64,000 bases of DNA from Thermoplasmata archaeon. GTDB taxonomy: Archaea; Thermoplasmatota; Thermoplasmata; Lutacidiplasmatales; UBA184. The notes beneath the pieces are model-generated. The model ran no database searches and was not told the DNA's origin. It saw only the letters and a program-made list of their open reading frames with translations. The DNA is taken from assembly GCA_022750115.1 (NCBI GenBank), contig JAKIWI010000006.1, positions 1 through 64,000 of the forward strand. The letters run 5' to 3'. This document shows, piece after piece, positions 8,873-15,950 of this stretch (its first letter is position 1; each line of letters opens with the position of its first letter). Made by a program: the position numbers and the translations under genes.

Positions 8873-9805
8873 GTGGACCCGAACCTCATCGCCGAACTGT
8901 TGGTCGCCGCCATCGGCGTCATCGCGCTCGCCGCGGGGCTCCTTTGGATCTTGCGGCGACGCCTCAACGCGCGGATCGCCGCCCTCCGCTCCCAACTGGG
9001 CGATTCTCCCGAATTCACCGACGACCGGTCGTACAACCTCCTCCGGATCGCGCGGTCCGAGGCGGACGTGCTGGCCCGCCAGGGAGTCGACGTGCAAGCC
9101 GCCCGGGAGATCCTCGCAGAGGCGGACGCGGCGCTCCGCCGCCGCGACTTCGATGGGGCGCTCTCCGCCGCCCGCCGCGCCCACGATCTGCTCGTGCGGC
9201 TGCGCGAGGGGCCCTCGATCCCGAACCGCATGCCGCCGGCCTCCCGCTCCATGACGTCCACTCCCCCGCAACGGGACCCCGCCTCGACGCCGAACGCGCC
9301 GTTTGTCGACGCGTCCCCGGGCCCGGCTCCCTCGGCCGGCGACGCCCCCGTCACGCCGGCGCCGAGACTCGCGAAGAACCGCGCGGAATCCCACTTCCAG
9401 ATCCGCCTGCTCGGCGAGGAGATCGCTCGCGGCGCACCCGAGGGTGCCCCGACGGGCGCCCTCGCCGAAGCCCAACGGGGGGCGGCCGACGCGCAACACG
9501 CCTACGACGCGGGAGAGTACACGGAAGCGCTCAAACTGGCCCTGCGAACCCGACGGCGTCTGGGTGCGCCGATCGAGAGCCTCCCCGCGCCGACGACCCG
9601 GATCCCGCCGACCCCCGCCCCCGTCGCCCCGAGCGGTCCTTCGGGGACCGAGCCGTGCGCCACGTGCGGTCGCCCCCTGAAGCTCTCGGACCGGTTCTGC
9701 CGGGCCTGCGGTGCCACCCGCTCCCCGACCACCTGTCCGAAGTGTTCCACACCGCTCGAGCCGGGGGACCGCTACTGCGCCGGCTGCGGCGCAGCCGTCG
9801 CCTAG
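8873..9805 (+). CDS. Membrane-anchored double zinc-ribbon protein
   Basis: 310 residues from GTG 8873. One N-terminal transmembrane helix (LLVAAIGVIALAAGLLWIL, residues about 8-27) is followed by arginines and a helical region of about 80 residues resembling a TPR-like hairpin (EILAEADAALRRRDFDGALSAARRAHDLL). A Pro/Ala-rich linker leads to a second similar hairpin near residue 200. The C-terminus has two CxxC-x(10)-CxxC zinc ribbons, CATCGRPL/CRACG and CPKCSTPL/CAGCG. Such proteins are common in archaea and usually uncharacterised; an adaptor role is a guess. Its stop codon overlaps that of nreA by four bases (shared palindromic CTAG). Confidence 0.75.
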   Translation: MDPNLIAELLVAAIGVIALAAGLLWILRRRLNARIAALRSQLGDSPEFTDDRSYNLLRIARSEADVLARQGVDVQAAREILAEADAALRRRDFDGALSAARRAHDLLVRLREGPSIPNRMPPASRSMTSTPPQRDPASTPNAPFVDASPGPAPSAGDAPVTPAPRLAKNRAESHFQIRLLGEEIARGAPEGAPTGALAEAQRGAADAQHAYDAGEYTEALKLALRTRRRLGAPIESLPAPTTRIPPTPAPVAPSGPSGTEPCATCGRPLKLSDRFCRACGATRSPTTCPKCSTPLEPGDRYCAGCGAAVA

Positions 9806-11118
9806 CGAGCGGGCTCGCCGAACTCCTCCAACCGACGCTGCGTGCGCGCATCGTGCAGCAACGCGCTCTGGGTTCGCCAGCGATCGAGCGGGATCGCGAA
9901 CGCCTCGGCGATCTTCTGGTGGAGGTCGGCGAGCTCCGTACACCGCTCGGGCGGCAACTCGAGGGCGGCGCGAACATGCTCCCGGACGTTCCACACGCCC
10001 AGCGGCAGGATCTCCCCGGGATGCACCTCACGGAGCACGAGCACGCCGGCCTGGCGACCGACCCGGAGCAGCCCCTCCGATGTGGCGAGACGAGCGGCGT
10101 AGTAGCAGCCGCCGATCGAGGCATACGTCGTCCGGCCGCGGTGCCATTCGTGGTCGCCGATCATGACGATCCGGGTGGTGTCGGGGTTCCAGAACGTGTT
10201 CGGGTACCACGCCTCGATGGACTCGTACCGGTAGGCTCCCGGGAGGAGCGCGATGAGCCAGCGATTGTCGAGGGCGGTGTAGCGGTACACCCAGTACTCC
10301 GAGAGCGTCGGGAGGTCTCGGACGTCGGCGAGGTTCTGCTTGCCGAGGATGTCGTCGACGGCCGTGATCGACCAGCGCGTCGGCACGAGTTTCCGGTGTC
10401 CCCGACGTCCGAGCGTGCCGGCGCTGAACGCCCGCTGGATGCGGCTCACTCGGACCCCCCGGTCGTAGAGCTCGCTCACCGCGGTCGTCGCGAGGGCGTC
10501 GGTGTCGCTGCTCAGCCGCTCGAGACCCTGGTCGACCTTGCGGACATCGAGCCGAAACCGGTCGATCGGGGCGCTCGGTCCGTACGGAGGCGTCGTCTCG
10601 GACAGCGACAGGTGCCCCCGCGGCGGGCGACGGAACTCCGCCTCGGCCTCGACCGACGCTGCGGAAAGAGCGAGGAGCTGGAGCTTCTCGATGAACGAGT
10701 CCGGCCGGTCGGCCTCCTGGACGCGGGCACGGTGGGTGCCCCGCACGAGCATCGTCCGGAACCCGACGACTTCGGAGACCGACCGGCCGACCCACTCCTC
10801 CGGAGTGTCGTACAGCAGGGTGTCGCCGTGCAACGGGCTCATCAACGGACCGATCGAGATCTTCGGGTAACCGAACCGCCCGACGAACACTCCGGGGGGC
10901 GATGAGCCGTCGAGATGGGCCGAGCCGACCATCGGCAGCGTCTTCGCGAACGCGTTGTACCGAACCAGGATCGGGCACACCGGTCGGCCGCAGAGGAGCT
11001 GGGCCGAGCGACACCGGAGGCAGAGCGACGGGTCCTCCGCGAGGCCCGGGATGCTCCAGGAGAGTTGGGGAACCGCGGTGGCTCCGTCGAGCGGGGGCGC
11101 GGGGCTCGCGGCGGCCAT
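9802..11118 (-). CDS. nreA: DNA repair protein NreA
   Basis: 438 residues from ATG 11118. An N-terminal zinc motif CLRCRSAQLLCGRPVCPI lies near residue 35, followed by VFVGRFGYPKISIGPL, the strongest NreA family signature, and later WNPDTTRIVMIGDHEWHRGRTTY. The C-terminus QRRLEEFGEPAR fits the PCNA-interacting (PIP-like) motif known for NreA, which links it to DNA damage repair in archaea. The track extends the ORF to 11316, but that N-terminal part is antisense to tRNA-Pro and crosses the TATA box, so the ATG at 11118 is preferred; no other ATG or GTG lies between. Confidence 0.9.
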   Translation of the reverse strand: MAAASPAPPLDGATAVPQLSWSIPGLAEDPSLCLRCRSAQLLCGRPVCPILVRYNAFAKTLPMVGSAHLDGSSPPGVFVGRFGYPKISIGPLMSPLHGDTLLYDTPEEWVGRSVSEVVGFRTMLVRGTHRARVQEADRPDSFIEKLQLLALSAASVEAEAEFRRPPRGHLSLSETTPPYGPSAPIDRFRLDVRKVDQGLERLSSDTDALATTAVSELYDRGVRVSRIQRAFSAGTLGRRGHRKLVPTRWSITAVDDILGKQNLADVRDLPTLSEYWVYRYTALDNRWLIALLPGAYRYESIEAWYPNTFWNPDTTRIVMIGDHEWHRGRTTYASIGGCYYAARLATSEGLLRVGRQAGVLVLREVHPGEILPLGVWNVREHVRAALELPPERCTELADLHQKIAEAFAIPLDRWRTQSALLHDARTQRRLEEFGEPAR

Positions 11119-11202
11119 CGGAAGGAGAGAGCCCGCTGGGGTAGTCTTGCCCGCGGAGGGGTCGGGAAACGCCGTCGGCGCCGCGGACTCCTCCTCTAGC
11201 CT

Positions 11203-11209
11203 CAAATAA
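11203..11209. promoter_or_regulatory. Shared AT-rich element between nreA and tRNA-Pro
   Basis: The sequence CTCAAATAAGG is the only AT-rich stretch between the divergent nreA and tRNA-Pro genes. It lies about 35 nt before the mature tRNA 5' end and reads as TTATTT toward nreA. It could serve one or both directions. Confidence 0.45.
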
Positions 11210-11240
11210 GGTCCCGAGGTGCCGCGTCGCGCCTCGTCTT

Positions 11241-11315
11241 GGGACTGTGGGGTAGCTTGGTCCATCCTTCGGGGTTCGGGACTCCGAGACGCCAGTTCAA
11301 ATCTGGCCAGTCCCA
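11241..11315 (+). tRNA. tRNA-Pro (anticodon CGG)
   Basis: Folds as a tRNA: acceptor GGGACTG/CAGTCCC with discriminator A, D-arm GGGTAGCTTGGTCCATCC typical of archaeal tRNA-Pro, anticodon stem CGGGG/CTCCG around loop TTCGGGA (anticodon CGG, G37), and T-arm GCCAG-TTCAAAT-CTGGC. No intron and no encoded CCA. Confidence 0.93.
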
Positions 11316-11528
11316 CTCGCCGCGGCGCGCCCGAACGGCGCTGGGCGCCCGCTGCTCGATTTTGCGATTCGGTTTCCGGAGACTCGGGTCGGCACGCCTC
11401 GGCGATGACGCGGAACGGAAGCGGGAGCCGGTCGGCCTCGCGACCACGCTCCCGGGCGCCATCCCGGCCCAGTCTCCGGCGTCCCGGAGCCGGACGGGAC
11501 GCTTACGCTCGGCTCGGGCGCCTCGCGC

Positions 11529-12899
11529 CTAGACGGATTCTTCGATCTCGGCGCGTCGAGGTGCGCCCGTCAGCTGGTCCGCGATCTCCTCGAGGGTCTC
11601 CAGATGGAGGTCGACGTCGCGCTCGGTGTGGACGACGCTGACCGTCCACTGCTCGTCGGCCCCGGTCCCGCTCGGAATCAGGCCTTTGTTCAGGCACGCG
11701 AAGTAGTACAGCATCGATCGCTCCGCGTCGACCGTCAGGAACGTGCGCCAGTCGCGGACCTTGTGGTCGGAGAAGAACACGGTCCCGGACACGCCGTCGG
11801 CCGCTACGTAGCCGACGATCTTGTGGTCGCGGATCACGTCCTCGTAGCCCTTCGCGAGGCGCAGGTTGAGCTTGGTCGCGTGCTCGAGGTTCTCGTCCGT
11901 GATGACGTGGTCGAGCGTCGCGAGGCAACAAGCGATCGACACCGGGTTCGAGTTGAACGTCCCCGCATGGGCGACCTTCCCAGGTCCGACCACGTCGAGG
12001 AGCCCCGAGCGGGCCGCGATCGCGGAGAGCGGCGCTCCGCAGGCAATCGACTTCCCGAGGAGCATCATGTCCGGGCGAACCCCCATCCGACCCGCTCCGC
12101 CGTGGGGGTACTTGGCGCCGGTCTTGATCTCGTCGAAGACGAGGAGCGCACCGAGCTCATCGGCGAGCTCGCGGAGCCCGTCGAGGAATCCATTCTCCGG
12201 CAGGATGAACCCCATGTTCATCGGGATCGGCTCGACGATGATCGCGGCGATGTCGTCGGCGTGCTCGCGGCAGATCGCGCGCGTGGACTCGAGGTCGTTG
12301 AACGGGGCGACCAGCGTGCGGTTCGCGACTTCCGGAAGGATCCCCGGGCCGGCCGGAGCGGAGCGGGGCTTGTCCGCGGGCCCCGCCGCTTCCAGTCGGG
12401 GCTTGACGCCGACGAGCAACGTGTCGTGCGAGCCGTGGTAGCCTCCCTCGAACTTGACGAGGTAGCGGTGCCCCGTGACGGCGCGGGCGATCCGCATCGC
12501 GTGGTGGGTCGCTTCGAGCCCGGTCGAGCTGAACCTCAGCTGGCCCATCCCGAACCGTCGGCACAATCGCTCGGCCGCCTCGGGGGTCCGCTCCCACTCG
12601 TATCCGTAGAGCGAGCCGCGCTCGAGCTGCCGGGTGATCGCCTCGACGATCTTCGGATGGGCGTGGCCGCTCGCGAGGCCGCCGAATCCCATGTTGAAGT
12701 CGAGGTACTCGGTCCCGTCCGCGTCCCAGATCGACACGCGGTTCGCCCGGTGGACGTAGAACGGGTACGGGTCGAGGAAGCGATAATTCGAGTGCACCCC
12801 GAGCGGCGTCCACGCCTTCGCGTGGTTCCAGATCGCGGCCGATTTCGGCGTGCGGCGCTCGTGCTCCTTGAGGGCGTCGGCGAGACGAGCGTCCATCAT
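11529..12899 (-). CDS. Class III aminotransferase, glutamate-1-semialdehyde aminotransferase-like
   Basis: 456 residues from ATG 12899 (second ATG at 12896). PLP-dependent fold-type I enzyme: FSSTGLEATHHAMRIARAVTG, KFEGGYHGSHD, VFDEIKTGAKYPHGG, and the PLP-lysine region MMLLGKSIACGAPLSAI. These resemble the HemL/GSA-aminotransferase subgroup, but I see no other haem gene nearby and the motif GKSIACG differs from HemL GKIIGGG. It could instead act on another amino-ketone or beta-amino acid. The track ORF runs on to 13805 over the neighbouring gene; that N-terminal half is a shadow. A TATA-like GATTATG lies near 12970. Confidence 0.82.
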   Translation of the reverse strand: MMDARLADALKEHERRTPKSAAIWNHAKAWTPLGVHSNYRFLDPYPFYVHRANRVSIWDADGTEYLDFNMGFGGLASGHAHPKIVEAITRQLERGSLYGYEWERTPEAAERLCRRFGMGQLRFSSTGLEATHHAMRIARAVTGHRYLVKFEGGYHGSHDTLLVGVKPRLEAAGPADKPRSAPAGPGILPEVANRTLVAPFNDLESTRAICREHADDIAAIIVEPIPMNMGFILPENGFLDGLRELADELGALLVFDEIKTGAKYPHGGAGRMGVRPDMMLLGKSIACGAPLSAIAARSGLLDVVGPGKVAHAGTFNSNPVSIACCLATLDHVITDENLEHATKLNLRLAKGYEDVIRDHKIVGYVAADGVSGTVFFSDHKVRDWRTFLTVDAERSMLYYFACLNKGLIPSGTGADEQWTVSVVHTERDVDLHLETLEEIADQLTGAPRRAEIEESV

Positions 12900-12997
12900 C
12901 GGTGTTCCGTCGCGAACGCGCGCGCGCAACGCGCCGCGGCCGCGGGCCAGCGACCCGTGCGGGCTACATAATCGTTGGTCGGGCCCAACGGCCCCGG

Positions 12998-14332
12998 TTA
13001 TACGTCGACGGCCTCGTCGGCGATCCGGAGCGCCTGGTCGAGCGAATCGACGCCCCGGTCGATCTCCTCGCGCGTCACGATGAGCGGGGGAGCGACGACG
13101 AGGTGGGAGACCCAGGGCATCACGTAGACCCCGTCGTCCAGCATCGCCTTCGCGACGCGTTCGACGAGGAGCGGCCGGCCCGCCAGCTTGTCGTCGGGGG
13201 TGTTGAACGGCGTTCGCGCCGTCCGGTTCTTCACGAGCTCGACCGCGGCGAACAGCCCGAGCCCCCGGACGTCCCCCACCGACGGGTGGCGGGCTCCGAC
13301 CTCGCGCAAACGGGCAAGCAGGTATTCTCCGTCTCGCGCGGATTTCTCGAGGAGGCCCAGACGACGGTATTCCCCGATCGCCGCGACCGCGGGCGCGAGC
13401 GTCAGCGGGTGGGCCTCGTAGGTGTGCCCGTGCGGGAAGTAGCGGTCCCGGAAGATCTCGTGGAGCGCGGGCGTCGTGGCGGTGACGCCGAGGGGGACGT
13501 AGGCGCCCGTGACCCCCTTCGCGGTGGTGAGGATGTCGGGCTTCACGCCCCAGTGGTCGACGGCGAACCACCGACCCGTCCGACCCCAGCCGGTCATGAT
13601 CTCGTCGGCGATCAACAGCACGTCGTGGCGCTTCGTGATGGCGCGGATCCTCGGCAGGTACTCGGGCACTGGGACGATCACGCCGTTCGTGCCGACGACC
13701 GGCTCGACGATCATCGCCGCGACGTTTCCCTCGTGCTCGAGCTGGTAGTCGACGTACTCCGCGCAGGCGATCCCGCAGGACGGGTAGGTGAGCCCGAACG
13801 GACACCGGTAGCAGTAGCAGTCCGGTGCGAACACCGTTCCGGGAACCTGGCCGAGCGGCTCGCTCGCGCGCCGTCGCAGGTCCCCCGTGACCGAGATCGA
13901 CGCCGCGGTCGCTCCGTGGTAGGAGCGGTAGCGCGAAACGACCTTCGAGCGGCCGGTCGCGACGCGCGCGATCTTCAGCGCGGCCTCGTTCGCCTCGGTT
14001 CCGGAGGTCGAGAAGAAGTAGCGGTTGAGTCCCTCGGGCATCACCCCCCCGAGCGCCTCCGAGATCTGGGCGCGGGCGGCCGTGGCGAATCCGGGAGCGG
14101 CGTAGGGGAGCTCTCGCGCCTGCCGGGCGATCGCTTCCTGAACGGCCGTGTTGGAATGGCCCAGATTGGTCGCGACGAGTTGGCTCGAGAAGTCGAGGAT
14201 CTCCCGGCCGTCGTCCGTCCAGAACCTCGAACCCTCGCCGCGGGTCACGACGAGGGGAGCCCAGCCGCCCTGGCAGCGCCAGGTGACGTAGTTCGTGGCC
14301 TGCACTTCCGGGGCGATGCGCTCCGGCTCCAC
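12998..14332 (-). CDS. Class III aminotransferase, taurine/omega-amino acid type
   Basis: 444 residues from GTG 14332. Typical motifs: STSGTEANEAALKIAR (PLP phosphate), YRSYHGATAASISVTGD, CYRCPFGLTYPSCGIACAEY, IADEIMTGWGRTGRWFA (Asp binding PLP nitrogen) and TTAKGVTGAYVPLG with the Schiff-base lysine. The Cys-rich CYRCPFG-x-x-YPSCG segment is seen in taurine-pyruvate and related omega-aminotransferases. Substrate not determinable here. It precedes the second class III aminotransferase with a 98-nt gap; the two are only distantly similar, so they are not a recent duplication. Confidence 0.85.
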   Translation of the reverse strand: MEPERIAPEVQATNYVTWRCQGGWAPLVVTRGEGSRFWTDDGREILDFSSQLVATNLGHSNTAVQEAIARQARELPYAAPGFATAARAQISEALGGVMPEGLNRYFFSTSGTEANEAALKIARVATGRSKVVSRYRSYHGATAASISVTGDLRRRASEPLGQVPGTVFAPDCYCYRCPFGLTYPSCGIACAEYVDYQLEHEGNVAAMIVEPVVGTNGVIVPVPEYLPRIRAITKRHDVLLIADEIMTGWGRTGRWFAVDHWGVKPDILTTAKGVTGAYVPLGVTATTPALHEIFRDRYFPHGHTYEAHPLTLAPAVAAIGEYRRLGLLEKSARDGEYLLARLREVGARHPSVGDVRGLGLFAAVELVKNRTARTPFNTPDDKLAGRPLLVERVAKAMLDDGVYVMPWVSHLVVAPPLIVTREEIDRGVDSLDQALRIADEAVDV

Positions 14333-14355
14333 CGCGCGCTCCTTCGGTCCCGAGG

Positions 14356-15024
14356 TCAGAGACTCTGGACGAGCGCCTTCAGTTGCGGTCCGGCGTTCCG
14401 CAGGAACGGCCCGCCGTGGTAGGTGAGCAACGAATCGACGGCGAGCGCGTTCATCCGTCGCGCGGAGACGATCGCGGTCGGCCGGTGGTGCGTGTACTCC
14501 TTCGTCGTCAGGATCGGTTTCGAGCCGTCGCCGAAGAACAGGTCCCCGGAGAACAGGATCTTTCGTTCGGGCTGGTAGTAGCAGGTGTGCCCCGGCGTGT
14601 GTCCTGGCGTATGGTAGGCGACGAGCCCGCCGGCGGCCTCAATCGAGTCGCCGTCCTTCAGCGTCTCGGACACCGCGAACGGCTCCGCGGGGGCAACTCC
14701 CGGGCCGTCGTAGGGCGGGTCACAGGCGATGTACGCCGCTTCGAGCCAATGGGCGTAGGTCTTCGCCTTCGTCAGCCCGGCGACCCGGGCGAGCGCGCCG
14801 ACGTGGTCGCGGTGGAGGTGGGTGATCAGGATCTGGGCAACCGAGCTCGGGGCGATTCCGTGCTGTTTGAAGTAGGCGGCGATCGCCGTCTCCGACCCGG
14901 GAAGGCCCGTATCGATCATGGTCCAGGTCGCTCCCGAGTCCTTCACCAGGTAGACGTGGGTCGAGAAGTCGGGCGACGGGTCGACGCCCTCGACCTGATG
15001 CACGCCGGGTAGGATTTCGGCCAT
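14356..15024 (-). CDS. Metallo-beta-lactamase-fold hydrolase
   Basis: 222 residues from ATG 15024. Carries ITHLHRDHVGAL (HxHxDH metal motif, about residue 70), TPGHTPGHTCYY, FSGDLFFGDGSKP (bridging Asp) and a C-terminal TYHGGP histidine, together the full di-metal set of glyoxalase II-like hydrolases. Role unknown: thioester or lactone hydrolysis are possible. A TATA box centred 26 nt upstream suggests a leaderless transcript. It ends 23 nt before the aminotransferase gene and may read through into it. Confidence 0.85.
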   Translation of the reverse strand: MAEILPGVHQVEGVDPSPDFSTHVYLVKDSGATWTMIDTGLPGSETAIAAYFKQHGIAPSSVAQILITHLHRDHVGALARVAGLTKAKTYAHWLEAAYIACDPPYDGPGVAPAEPFAVSETLKDGDSIEAAGGLVAYHTPGHTPGHTCYYQPERKILFSGDLFFGDGSKPILTTKEYTHHRPTAIVSARRMNALAVDSLLTYHGGPFLRNAGPQLKALVQSL

Positions 15025-15047
15025 CGAGGGCGGCCAGCCGCCCGAGG

Positions 15048-15053
15048 ATTATA
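15048..15053 (-). promoter_or_regulatory. TATA box of the metallo-hydrolase gene
   Basis: TATAAT on the minus strand, centred 26 nt before ATG 15024. It overlaps the 3' end of the upstream YCII-VOC gene. Confidence 0.65.
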
Positions 15054-15852
15054 GACGCTTTGGCGCGCGACCCTTCTTGGCCGAAGTCGTTCGGGCCGAG
15101 GGCGAACGCCCGCCCGATGCGCGATGCGTCTCGAACGCCAGAAATTCGTTCCCATCGGGGTCGGTGAATCGGATGGTCCGACCCCCCCACGGCTCGACAT
15201 GCGCGGGCGCGGGGAGGCGTGTGCCGGCGTTCTCGAGCCGAAGCGCGAGCGCGTCGACGCTGTCGGTCTCGAAGACGATCCCGGTACGGGAACCGATGCG
15301 CGCGAGGGCTTCCGAGTAGAACGGCTCGCCCCATTCGGGCCGGGGGACGACGAGAGAAACGGCGACGACCCCGTTTCCGAGCGAGAGCTCGACGAACCCG
15401 GTTTCCTCGTCCTCGTCGCGGACCTCGAGGCCGAGGACGCCGCGGTACCACGCGAGGGACGAAGCCCGGTCGCGGACGACGACGGCGACGCGCTCGAGGC
15501 GCGTCAAGCGGCCGGAACCGCGGGCTGGGGGTGGGTCCAGGTTGACCCCCGTACCCCGGACGGCCGGGTCCCACACCAGAATTTCGAAGGACGAGTCGGG
15601 AAGCGCGCGGAGCGGGTCCGTGCGGAGCACGCGCTCAGCCTCCGCCCGGTCCCGGGCCCGAAACACGAGGAGATCCCCCGAAGGCTCTGTCAGGCGGCCC
15701 TGCGCCACGAGCCGTCCGGACGTCTCGAGACTGGCCGCGAACCGATGGCACTCCCGACCATTGGGAAGGTCGTCGCGGTCCGGGTCGCCCCAACGGACGA
15801 CCCGCGCGTAGAGCCGCTTCGGCTTCGGTCCAGGCCGTCCTTCTCCTCCCAT
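15049..15852 (-). CDS. YCII-like/VOC (glyoxalase) two-domain protein
   Basis: 267 residues. The first 95 residues resemble the YCII fold (FAASLETSGRLVAQGRLTEPSGDLLVFRARDRAEAERVL). Residues about 115-245 form a glyoxalase/bleomycin-resistance (VOC) domain: LERVAVVVRDRASSLAWYRGVLGLEV and ETHRIRFTDPDGNEF-type ending (TIRFTDPDGNEFLAFETH). The tail is basic and Ser/Lys-rich. Both domains are widespread small-molecule binding folds; no substrate can be given. A second VOC protein occurs at 33.8 kb. Confidence 0.78.
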   Translation of the reverse strand: MGGEGRPGPKPKRLYARVVRWGDPDRDDLPNGRECHRFAASLETSGRLVAQGRLTEPSGDLLVFRARDRAEAERVLRTDPLRALPDSSFEILVWDPAVRGTGVNLDPPPARGSGRLTRLERVAVVVRDRASSLAWYRGVLGLEVRDEDEETGFVELSLGNGVVAVSLVVPRPEWGEPFYSEALARIGSRTGIVFETDSVDALALRLENAGTRLPAPAHVEPWGGRTIRFTDPDGNEFLAFETHRASGGRSPSARTTSAKKGRAPKRL

Positions 15853-15921
15853 CCTCGTATCGCTCCGGCAGCGTGCGGTTCTTTCGACGAAGGCAACGTC
15901 GTGAGGATTGTACGAGAGTTA

Positions 15922-15928
15922 TTAAATA
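15922..15928 (+). promoter_or_regulatory. TATA box of surface protein 15951
   Basis: TTAAATA centred 26 nt before ATG 15951. This decides the start: the track start at 15873 would lie upstream of the transcription start. Confidence 0.75.
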
Positions 15929-15950
15929 CCCCATTCTCCCACGAGCACGC

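Noticed and set aside
11119-11316. N-terminal extension of the nreA ORF (MGLARFELASRSPEPRR...)
   Set aside because: Antisense to tRNA-Pro and crosses the probable promoter; conserved NreA sequence begins after ATG 11118.
12900-13805. N-terminal ~300 residues of the 758-aa minus-strand ORF
   Set aside because: Out-of-frame shadow of the adjacent aminotransferase gene; low-complexity composition.
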